From the NCBI GenBank assembly GCA_022712815.1, contig JAFLJW010000064.1, forward strand, positions 1 to 7,961: a DNA stretch of 7,961 bases, in the 5' to 3' direction. The translations under genes and the position numbers were made by a program. This DNA comes from Pseudodesulfovibrio sp. Lineage in GTDB: Bacteria; Desulfobacterota; Desulfovibrionia; Desulfovibrionales; Desulfovibrionaceae. The notes beneath the pieces are model-generated. The model did no database searches and was not told the origin of the DNA. It saw only the letters and a list, made by a program, of their open reading frames with translations. Shown here one piece after another: positions 1 to 7,500 of the stretch (within the stretch, counting starts at the first letter, position 1; the number at the start of each line of letters is the position of its first letter).

Positions 1-127
1 ACAACATTCCCGGCTTCTTCGGCCATAATATCCCCAAAAAAAAGAGTATTAAACGACGCACCACTTCGATAACGATGGAACATCGGACCAATCCACCGGG
101 CCGAGCCCGGATATGTGTGAGGAGAAT

Positions 128-280
128 ATGGAGTATGACGACACTCCATTCGGCAACCCGGCCATCTCAATCATGAGCCCCATAGGCTTTCCGCCCCCAC
201 CTCACGATGGATTTGGCTTTCTAGAAAAACTTCAATATTTCATTCGGTTGGAATTCCACCCCGGAAATCACCACGAATAG
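128..280 (+). CDS. Possible small protein or gene remnant, unknown function
   Basis: A plus-strand frame is open from 53 to a TAG at 278-280. ATG at 128 gives 50 residues; it follows GAGGAG (119-124) by only 3 bases, which is closer than usual. ATG at 113 would add five residues. The product is rich in Pro, Gly and aromatic residues (a PIGFPPPPHDGFGF stretch), and codon third positions are rich in G and C, as in real genes of this window. The frame upstream of 128 (HHFDNDGTSDQS) also looks protein-like but is closed by TAA at 50-52, so this may be the tail of a decayed gene. A perfect 6-bp hairpin (96-101 with 105-110) lies before the start. A minus-strand frame mirrors it codon for codon. 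I do not recognise it. Confidence 0.3.
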   Translation: MEYDDTPFGNPAISIMSPIGFPPPPHDGFGFLEKLQYFIRLEFHPGNHHE

Positions 281-428
281 TAATTTTTCATAACAGACAA
301 ACCAAAAACAGGCAACCAGATAGCCAATAATTGTTGATCACCCAGTCAAACCAACTAGTTTACCTATAATCCAGGTATGCCATTGAGTTTTCTACGACAT
401 AACGTAAGGCTCACACTGAGAACACCCT

Positions 429-458
429 GCTTTAAGTGTGCGCCTTCACACTTAAAGC
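429..458. repeat. Perfect 12-bp inverted repeat (hairpin)
   Basis: GCTTTAAGTGTG (429-440) and CACACTTAAAGC (447-458) are exact reverse complements with a 6-base loop CGCCTT. No T run follows on either strand, so it is not a normal intrinsic terminator. It could be an operator, a transcript-end or stability element, or a recombination site. No gene next to it tells which. Confidence 0.6.
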
Positions 459-541
459 CCTCCAGAGAGGCACTATAACTATGCTATTTATTTGATATTA
501 ATCTCAGATAAGATGAGATATCTTACTTTTTTCTTCCAAGG

Positions 542-592
542 TACACCTATCAACATCGAATGGTAATCACCATTCTGCACCAAAAGTACACC
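542..592. repeat. TACACC direct repeats, left-hand pair (possible integrase arm sites)
   Basis: Two exact TACACC copies (542-547 and 587-592), with a near copy TGCACC between them (576-581), lie beyond the terminator on the far side of the tRNA fragment. They have the same orientation as the right-hand pair, giving two copies on each side of the tRNA fragment. Confidence 0.38.
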
Positions 593-632
593 ATTTTTCA
601 GACTGATTTTGACCGCAAAATAGATTTCATGC

Positions 633-665
633 AAAAAAAAAGGGTTACAGTTTTCACTGTAACCC
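633..665 (-). terminator. Strong intrinsic terminator
   Basis: On the minus strand a perfect 9-bp stem GGGTTACAG / CTGTAACCC (657-665 with 642-650) encloses a 6-base loop TGAAAA and is followed by nine T (633-641). It lies 9 bases after the CCA of the tRNA fragment, so it may be the original tRNA terminator carried along with it. As no other terminator follows the adaptor gene, it probably also ends the secretion operon transcript. Confidence 0.88.
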
Positions 666-674
666 CTTGAAATA

Positions 675-740
675 TGGCGGAGAAGGAGAGATTCTAACTC
701 TCGAACGAGCTTAACACTCGTTACACGCTTAGCAGACGTA
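675..740 (-). pseudogene. 3' fragment of tRNA-Ser(GCT), probable attachment site of an integrated element
   Basis: Read on the minus strand, 66 bases match the 3' part of a serine tRNA: anticodon stem (736-740 with 724-728, two G-U pairs), loop CTGCTAA with anticodon GCT (729-735), a long variable arm with a perfect 6-bp stem (704-709 with 717-722), a 5-bp T stem (686-690 with 698-702), the 3' acceptor strand (679-685), discriminator G and CCA (675-678). The D arm and the 5' acceptor strand are absent; the bases before 740 do not resemble them. The T loop reads TTAGAAT, where the invariant C56 is A. It cannot be a working tRNA. A fragment starting at the anticodon stem and running to CCA is the usual footprint left by tyrosine recombinases that integrate into tRNA genes. 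A genuine intact copy should lie elsewhere on the chromosome. Confidence 0.85.
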
Positions 741-798
741 TTGTCCGACAATTAAATATCAATATATCCAGTTATTTCAAAATTCAGATTCCACCAGT

Positions 799-816
799 TA
801 CACCAGAGAGTACACC
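799..816. repeat. TACACC direct repeats, right-hand pair (possible integrase arm sites)
   Basis: Two exact TACACC copies (799-804 and 811-816) lie 12 bases apart, about 60-75 bases from the tRNA fragment, on its operon side. The second is part of AGTACACCcATTT, which matches AGTACACCATTT at 585-596 on the other side apart from one inserted base. Short direct repeats near an att core are typical arm-type binding sites for tyrosine recombinases; the role is inferred. Confidence 0.4.
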
Positions 817-874
817 CATTTCGCTGAATTTCATTGAAAAATGATGCAGGTTTTGGTGCAGGTCTCCCTCGCAA

Positions 875-2350
875 TTACCGTTCCCGCAACGACTCATTTT
901 TATACCGCAGAATCGGCGTCAGGATGTACTCGATCAGGCGGCGTTTTCCGACGTTGACATCGACCGTTACGGACATGCCGGGCATGAGTTTAATGGGCTT
1001 GTCGCCGACCTTGATGGTATCGCTGTCCATTTCGATGAGGGCGCGGTAGACTGGGCCGAGTTGTTCGTCCATGGTGACGTCGTTGGCAATCTTGCGGATG
1101 GTGCCGGAGATTGAACCGTATTTGGTGAACTCAAAGGTTTCTACCTTGATTTCGACCTTCTGGCCTTGTTCGACGAAGCCGATGTCGCGGTTGAGGATTT
1201 TGGCCTCTACCTCAAGGGGACTATCTTCGGGGACGATGCGCATGAGCACTGAGGCGGGTTCGACAACACCATCACGGGTGTGGACGGCCAGATCGAGCAC
1301 CGTGCCGTTGATGGGGGTTTCGAGCGTCCGCTGATCCAGACGTTTTTCCACAGCCCGGAGATCTTGTTCGATGGTCACGATCTGCTGCTCGCAGGCGGAC
1401 AGTTCGGTCAGGATCGTGTGATTGAACTGCTCTTCGGCAGCGCGCCTTTGCTCCACGGCATATCCGATGTCGGCCTCAATTTTGAGCGCGGTCTGCTCCA
1501 GGACCATCAGGGTCTGCCTACGCTCCACAAGCTGCTCTTCCATCTCTTCCAGACCGGACTTGGAAACCGCGTTCTCCCTGAAAAGTTGGTCCATCCGCTC
1601 GACGCGATTTTCGGCGAAACGGAGCATGCTCCGGGTCTTGTTAAGTTGAGCCAAAGCTTCCGCATACTCTGCTTCCTTACTGATAATCTGCTGGTCTAAC
1701 GTCGCAAGTTCCGCGAGATGCGCTCCCCATTGAGCCTCCATGATGCGCTTTTCAGACTGGATGAAGACCGGATGTACGCCTTCAGGTTCCTTGAAAAGTC
1801 CTATGCCCTCCAGATCTGATTCAGCCAGAGCCGACAGCCGCGCCCGCTGCGTCAGCAACCGGTCAAGCTGACTTCTGAGGTCAAGTACATCGCCTTCCTC
1901 CTCGGTCTGATCAAAGGTGATCAGCGTCTGTCCGGCCTTGACGGATTGGCCTTCACGGACAAGGACTTCCTTGACTACTCCGAGTTCCGGGGCCTGAATG
2001 AGCTGAACATGGCTGGACGGCACGGTCTTGCCCATGGATGGTGAGATGATGTCCACCTGGGAAAAAGTAGCCCAGGCGATCATAACGAAAAATAACGCCA
2101 TGATGGTTGTCGGAAGCAGCCATGCCACGGTGGGCAGCGGGGCATGGATGACCGCATCGATGCCGGACAGAAACTGGGCCTCCTTGGGCCGGTATCGATC
2201 CCTGTAGCATGTCACGCCGTCACAAATAACTTTGGGGGCACGTCTGAAAGCGTCCAGAGTACGCTTAAGTGCGCTGACCGAACATCCATCCTTCGTGCAG
2301 GTCGAAGCCTCTTTCAGTCCCGCAAAGATTCTTTTGATTTTCCCGCTCAT
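875..2350 (-). CDS. HlyD/LapC-family periplasmic adaptor (membrane fusion protein) of type I secretion
   Basis: This adaptor joins the ABC exporter to a TolC-type outer-membrane channel. The 491 residues comprise a cytosolic tail (1-74), one membrane segment (about 76-96), a lipoyl half-motif with a VREGQSVKAGQTL core (about 115-147), a long coiled-coil hairpin (about 155-340), the second lipoyl half with ETPINGTV and TRDGVVEPASVLM (344-371), a beta barrel, and the family-typical end of the EYILTPILRYKNESLRER type. It is a little longer than E. coli HlyD (478), mainly from the N-terminal tail. That tail carries two CX4C pairs (Cys18/23 and Cys43/48), which is unusual. The ATG shares an ATGA overlap with the exporter stop and has an AGGAGGGA ribosome site. 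No terminator follows within 200 bases, so the transcript probably runs to the terminator at 633-665. No TolC gene follows in the window. Confidence 0.95.
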   Translation of the reverse strand: MSGKIKRIFAGLKEASTCTKDGCSVSALKRTLDAFRRAPKVICDGVTCYRDRYRPKEAQFLSGIDAVIHAPLPTVAWLLPTTIMALFFVMIAWATFSQVDIISPSMGKTVPSSHVQLIQAPELGVVKEVLVREGQSVKAGQTLITFDQTEEEGDVLDLRSQLDRLLTQRARLSALAESDLEGIGLFKEPEGVHPVFIQSEKRIMEAQWGAHLAELATLDQQIISKEAEYAEALAQLNKTRSMLRFAENRVERMDQLFRENAVSKSGLEEMEEQLVERRQTLMVLEQTALKIEADIGYAVEQRRAAEEQFNHTILTELSACEQQIVTIEQDLRAVEKRLDQRTLETPINGTVLDLAVHTRDGVVEPASVLMRIVPEDSPLEVEAKILNRDIGFVEQGQKVEIKVETFEFTKYGSISGTIRKIANDVTMDEQLGPVYRALIEMDSDTIKVGDKPIKLMPGMSVTVDVNVGKRRLIEYILTPILRYKNESLRER

Positions 2351-4515
2351 GCCTGTCCCTCCTGCATGGCATGGAGCTGAGCAAACCGCCCTCCTCCGTT
2401 CAGAAGGGCCGTATGGCTGTCGTCTTCGACAATGCGCCCGTTCTCGACGGTCAGGATGCGGTCTGCGACGGACACCGTGGACAGTCGATGGGCCACGATG
2501 AACACGGTTCTGCCCTGACAGATTTTACGCATGTTCTGCTGGATGGTGCGCTCGGATTCATAGTCCAATGCGCTGGTGGCCTCGTCCAGAATCAGCAGCC
2601 TGGGATTGCCGATCAAGGCGCGGGCAAGGGCGATGCGCTGTCGTTGCCCAGCGGATAAAGTCGCGCCGCGCTCACCGACAACGGTGTCGTAAGCCTGAGG
2701 CAACGCCCGGATGAAATCATCGGCCCCGGCGAGATTGGCCGCGGCTTCCACCGCCTCAATGCTCAACGAGGGATTACCAATGGCGATGTTGTCCCGGATG
2801 GAGCGATTGAACAGGATGCTCTCCTGCAAGACCACGCCGATCTGCTTCCTGAGCCATGTCGGATCGATCTGTGCGATATTGATGCCATCCACAAGGATGC
2901 GGCCTTTTTGGGGAGAGTATAAGCGTTGCAAAAGCTTCATGAGCGTGGACTTGCCGGAGCCGGACGTGCCGACTATGCCGACTACTTCACCGGCCTTGAT
3001 GGTGAATCCGACCTCCTCGATCACGTTGGGAGATTCCGGCCCGTACTTGAAGGATATATTCTCAAACGAAACATTTCCCTTGACGGGCGGCAAGTTCTCG
3101 ACATTGGAGCCCCGCGCCGGTTCAGGGGTGGCATTGAGGATATCACCAACGCGTGAGACGGATACCTTGGCCTGCTGAATCTGCTGGAATATCTGGGCGA
3201 TCCGCATGGCCGGGGCGAGTACCCGGCCGACCATCATGTTAAAGGCGATAAGCCCACCTGCCGTCATCTGGCCGGACATGACCAGCTTGGCCCCGATCCA
3301 GAGGCTGATGGCCACGGTCAGCTTGTTGATACAACCGGAAATGAGCCCGATCATGTTGGATAGGTTCTCGGATTCACGAGCCTGCTTGGTGTGCTCCACC
3401 ACCAGGTCCTCCCATTGCCGCTGGAGTTGCGGTTCCACGGAGAGCGACTTGATCGTCTCCATGCCGGAGATCATTTCCACCAGATACGACTGATTGTCCG
3501 AGTTGGCTTCAAATTTGTTCTGAAGCCGTTTTTTAAGAGTCGGAGCAAGTATGCCGTAGAGCAGAAGCAACAGCCCGATGGAGATGCCGACGATGAATGT
3601 CAGGAGCGGGCTGAACATGTACATGACGATGAGAAAAACAAAAGCGAACAAAAAATCGGTCATGGACGTGAGGGCCGGGCCGGTCAGGAAGTTGCGGATT
3701 GTCTCCAACTCTCGGGCGCGGGCCACGGTGTCTCCGGTCCGGCGTGACGAAAAGAAACTCATGGGCAGCCGCGTCATGTGCTTGAACAGCCGGGCCACCA
3801 GCTCCACGTCGATGCGGTTGGTCATGTGCCGGAACAGGTAGCCCCGGAAGGTGCTGATGATAAAATCAAAAGCCGTAATGATGACCAGCCCAAGGACCAA
3901 TACGTCGAGGGTGGTCATGCCGCCGGTGGAGAGCACCTTGTCGATGATGACCATGGTGAACAGCGGCGTGATCATGGCGAATATCTGGACAAAGAAAGAA
4001 GCACTCAGAACCTGCATCAATACTCCGCGCTGGCGAAGCAAGCCGGGCAGGAACCAGTGGAAGCCGAATTGTTTTTCTTCGCGTTTCATCTGGCTGTCTC
4101 TGGCTATAAGCACCACACGGCCTTCCCAGTCGGCATTGAATTCTTCACGGGTCATGACTGTGGTGGATTCCTCAAGGGGATCGCGGACAAGAATCTTGCC
4201 CTCTTCTGCCCCGGCCACGATGATGGAATGCTGGTCCTTCATGGCCGCGATGACCGGGAATTGCAGCTTGAGCAGCCGCTCCCAGGTAGTCCGTTGCTGG
4301 TCGGCCTTGGCACCGTATTCCTCGGCAGCCCGGATCATGTCGCTGACGGTCAGAGGGTCGTAAACACCGATGCGGCGGCGCATCTCCTTGGCATCAACAG
4401 GCAGTTCCAGCATACGAAGGGCCAGTGCGACACATGCCAACCCGCTATCAATGGTCGGCTTTTCAACGGATGCATCTTCATCCGCCGGACCGTCGGTGTC
4501 AGGTGTGATTTCCAT
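2347..4515 (-). CDS. Type I secretion ABC exporter with C39-like N-terminal domain (HlyB/LapB family)
   Basis: This inner-membrane ATPase should drive export of the upstream RTX protein from cytosol to outside. It has 722 residues, close to HlyB (about 700). Residues 15-140 form a C39 peptidase-like domain: the catalytic Cys of the usual DCG motif is Ser24 (DSG), while the expected His96 (in KDQHS) and Asp112 (in RDP) are present. Membrane segments lie at about 155-430. The nucleotide-binding domain has Walker A GTSGSGKST (516-524), Q-loop Gln564, signature LSAGQ (620-624; canonical LSGGQ), Walker B LLILDE (640-645), D-loop SALD and H-loop His676. No GG-type leader cleavage is expected, which agrees with an RTX substrate carrying an uncleaved C-terminal signal. 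The ATG at 4513-4515 has a G-rich ribosome site about 9 bases upstream (GGGGG, 4525-4529). The stop overlaps the adaptor start, so the two are probably translationally coupled. Confidence 0.96.
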   Translation of the reverse strand: MEITPDTDGPADEDASVEKPTIDSGLACVALALRMLELPVDAKEMRRRIGVYDPLTVSDMIRAAEEYGAKADQQRTTWERLLKLQFPVIAAMKDQHSIIVAGAEEGKILVRDPLEESTTVMTREEFNADWEGRVVLIARDSQMKREEKQFGFHWFLPGLLRQRGVLMQVLSASFFVQIFAMITPLFTMVIIDKVLSTGGMTTLDVLVLGLVIITAFDFIISTFRGYLFRHMTNRIDVELVARLFKHMTRLPMSFFSSRRTGDTVARARELETIRNFLTGPALTSMTDFLFAFVFLIVMYMFSPLLTFIVGISIGLLLLLYGILAPTLKKRLQNKFEANSDNQSYLVEMISGMETIKSLSVEPQLQRQWEDLVVEHTKQARESENLSNMIGLISGCINKLTVAISLWIGAKLVMSGQMTAGGLIAFNMMVGRVLAPAMRIAQIFQQIQQAKVSVSRVGDILNATPEPARGSNVENLPPVKGNVSFENISFKYGPESPNVIEEVGFTIKAGEVVGIVGTSGSGKSTLMKLLQRLYSPQKGRILVDGINIAQIDPTWLRKQIGVVLQESILFNRSIRDNIAIGNPSLSIEAVEAAANLAGADDFIRALPQAYDTVVGERGATLSAGQRQRIALARALIGNPRLLILDEATSALDYESERTIQQNMRKICQGRTVFIVAHRLSTVSVADRILTVENGRIVEDDSHTALLNGGGRFAQLHAMQEGQA
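2356..2363 (-). promoter_or_regulatory. Ribosome binding site of the adaptor gene, inside the exporter's last codons
   Basis: The minus strand reads AGGAGGGA, five bases before the ATG at 2348-2350. Together with the ATGA stop-start overlap it supports this start and coupled translation of exporter and adaptor in a fixed ratio. Confidence 0.75.
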
Positions 4516-4596
4516 ACCCCAATTCCCCCGAAGTTGCCTGTCTGGCAGGCATTATCATACAAGTATAACCCGAAAACAGCAGGGTTGATTTTATAT
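4516..4596 (-). other. Gap between RTX gene and exporter gene, with a small hairpin
   Basis: The 81-base gap contains a 6-bp perfect inverted repeat, TGCCTG / CAGGCA (4535-4540 and 4546-4551, 5-base loop). No T run follows on the minus strand, so it is not a standard terminator; it could be an RNA processing or stability element that lets the abundant RTX product be made in excess of its exporter. A TATGAT (4554-4559) resembles a -10 box but has no convincing -35 partner. Exporter and RTX gene are most simply co-transcribed. Confidence 0.4.
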
Positions 4597-7500
4597 CTAA
4601 CGATCAGCCATTATACTTTCGACATCCACTTCATCCCAGTAGACATCGGTTATCTCGACTTGCTCCAGTCCCACGTTGAAATCGAAACCCGTATTGTCCG
4701 CACTGAAAACGGCCATGGCGTCTACCAACTCGTCCGGGTTGAGCATATCTTCCAGCGGTATGAATTCATCTGTCACATCTGCGGAAAAAGAATCAGAAAA
4801 GTCCTCGATTTCCGTCGATGAATCGGATGCCGTCGGTTCCATTTGAACGTTCAGCCAAACGTCTTCAGCAGTTGTCTCGTCGCCGAAGACAATCATGTCG
4901 TTGCCACCTACATTCGAGTCGTCGTACAGTAGGCCGACATCACCCAGCACAGCTTCCGTTCCGTCCTCAAAGACGAAGCTCGATTTGCCGTGCAGCCAGA
5001 CATCACCCATGCGCTCGGCCTGCCAATCGCTGATGAGATTGATGGAGGAAATACCCGCATCGGCCATGCTCATGAATTCGCCGTCCTGGCTGATACCATC
5101 GCTGTTCAAATCCTGCCAGACGCCGAAGCTTTCCCACTTGGTATCCTGAGCATCGAACACGCCATCTTCATTGGTATCAAAGGCCAGAGCAAGACCTTCC
5201 AAGTCAGTCCGGGCATCGGGATGATCCCCGGCAAAAGATATCTCGGAAAAATTGGAAACCATGCCATCGCCATTGCGGTCAAAGGCCAGGAACCCGTCAT
5301 CAGCCCCGATCCAGGCAACGCGCTCAGTCACGCCATCGCCATCCACATCCATGACCACGTCCGACTCGACAAGATTGATGAACTCAAGGCCGTCGCCGTC
5401 CAAATCCAAAGCTATGGGAACGGCCAGATCGGCTACCACTACGGTTTGGTCGTTGAACTTGATGAACTCGACACCGATAAGAGTATCCGTACCGAGGCTA
5501 CCGCCGTCATTGTGTTCAACGGTCACGGTTCCATCGGCAAGTTTAGTCACAGTGAAGTCGGCTGCATCACCATCAAAGAGGGCTATATCCGTGCCTTCGC
5601 CGCCGTCGATGTAATCATCACCCGTGCCGCCGGTCAGGGAGTCGTTTCCAGCCTCGCCGCGCAGGGTATCGCTACCTTCAATACCAAGAAGTATATCGCT
5701 ACCTGCATCACCAATAATTAAATCGTCACTAATACTTCCTGTAAGGATATCGTTACCTTCACTACCATCTATCTGACTACCAAAAGCAATTCTCTTCATT
5801 CCCGTGGTAACCCCCTTGGACCCACAATGGTCCCAAGCGACGACTAGATCTCTATTTTCAAGTTGGACCAATTCGGCCTCTCTGGCAAATTGGTAAAAAG
5901 TTCCCCCTCCCTCATAATAAAATGTCCCTGTCATGTGTGGAGAGAATTCTTTTCTCTCAAGCAGGTTTAGGTCATTGTCATAAATATCAACACAAACATA
6001 AGCATCAGAAGTGGTTGGAAGCAGTCCACCGGATGGAGAAGTAGAACCAGATGGAGCAGTAGAGTACGTTAGAGCAATACTCCCATCAGCTAAAATTGTT
6101 ATATCAATATCATCTCCACACATCGCCCTCTTGGAATCCAAGGCAAAGCTATCGATCTCATTACCCAATTTATCAATAACCACAGCAAATACGGGAGAGT
6201 CTCCAGTCATATTGCTGCTACTTGAATTGTTGATTAACAATATATTGCCGGTGCTTAACAAAGATGCCGAAAGGTGGCTATAACCATATGGATTCGGAAC
6301 AACCACTTGCTGACTCACAACCATCTGATTATCAACGTCATATGCCTTATAGTATAAACTGGAACCGCTTTTAACAAAAAACCCAACTCCTCCAGCAGGC
6401 AATGCTATCGGCGCGACGGGGTAATGCAAGGATTCGCCCCCAGGAACACTAGTTATTATTTCAAACTTCTCTCCGGTGTCATTAAAAGTGGAATCCAGTC
6501 TCTTCGCATATAATGTACCACCGTATACCCATGAATATAAGTACTCCCCATCACCAAGATCACTGAGCCCCCCTCCACTATGACGTGCATATCCTCCAAG
6601 GTTTGGTACTAGTATATTACCTTCCGAGAGGACTTCGCTCGAAGCGTCAATAATGCTGCAATATGCTGTGTTACTAGTCATATAAGAAACAGCAAAACCT
6701 CCTCCTTCAGTCGCAACTACGCTAAAAGGCTTTGCTGACTGGTCCCTAAAACCACTACAATCACAAGTGTGCTCTTCTCCTATTCTTTCATGGGAAGCGT
6801 TATACTTTTGAACCCTCACGACACCCTGCAACGCGCCGTTAGAAGAACTACCAATCATAATTTGCTGCCTATAGTCCACCCTCGACAGAACATATCCACC
6901 ATCATCAAGAGCTGTAAGTGAAGATTCACTTGCGTACTTATTATTATTCTGGACAGGAAGACTTTCATCAAGTGCTTCAGTCACTACAGAAAAATTAATG
7001 GTGCCGATGTTCACAACGCCATCAGCATCAACCATCTGATACTCAAAGCTGTCTCCCCCTTTATAACCAGCATCAGGCCTATACGAATAAGTGCCATCAT
7101 CATAAACAACTAATTCTCCATGAAGAGCATCCTGGCTGACTGAAAATTGGACGCCATCACCTTGCCCTAAGACTCCTTCAACAAAAGAATTACGAAGGAC
7201 CCTGCCAATACCATCCAATGCATACTCGCTCAACGAAATATCTTCATCGGCAAAGCTTACGTGCTCAACGGCTTCCAGCACATCCAATCCTTCCGCAGAA
7301 GTATTGGCTTGGACTGTAACTCCCGTGTCGCGACGAATGATTGTGTAGCCTTCCTGGTTGCCTGCATAAACAGCCGTATCAATCCCCTTGCCGCCAACAA
7401 TAACATCATCACCCGCACCGCCGGTCAGCACATCGTTACCATCGCCGCCGCCGAGTATATTGATCGCATCATCGCCGATGATCACGTCCGCATTTGCCGA

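Larger units (their letters stand above)
281..632. other. Intergenic stretch without a recognisable gene
   Basis: Apart from the hairpin at 429-458 and the left TACACC repeats, I see nothing I can name. It is A+T richer than the secretion genes, and no integrase or excisionase frame is visible. The one longer frame, 488-751 on the minus strand, starts with TTG and reads through the tRNA fragment, so it is not credible as a gene. Confidence 0.5.

Noticed and set aside
488..751. Minus-strand frame of 87 codons with a TTG start
   Set aside because: It reads through the tRNA fragment and the terminator hairpin as if they were codons, and has no ribosome site; it is a chance frame.
741..751. Palindrome TTGTC-C-GACAA next to the tRNA fragment
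   Set aside because: Five-base arms are too short to claim a recombinase site on their own; noted only because it abuts the fragment end.
1280..1699. Plus-strand frame of 139 codons opposite the adaptor
   Set aside because: The adaptor coiled coil on the minus strand explains this DNA; the plus-strand product shows no recognisable domain.
4535..4551. Hairpin between RTX and exporter genes as a terminator
   Set aside because: The stem is only 6 bp and no T run follows on either strand.
3778..4821. Plus-strand frame of 347 codons
   Set aside because: It is the antisense of the exporter 5' half and the RTX 3' end; the minus-strand products have clear family motifs and this product has none.
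4990..5721. Plus-strand frame of 243 codons
   Set aside because: It is the mirror of the G+C-rich RTX and calcium-binding codons; long antisense frames are common opposite such repeats.
5584..5772. Tandem repeats read as a CRISPR array or DNA satellite
   Set aside because: The periodicity is 27 bases in frame and encodes RTX nonapeptides; there are no constant repeats with unique spacers.
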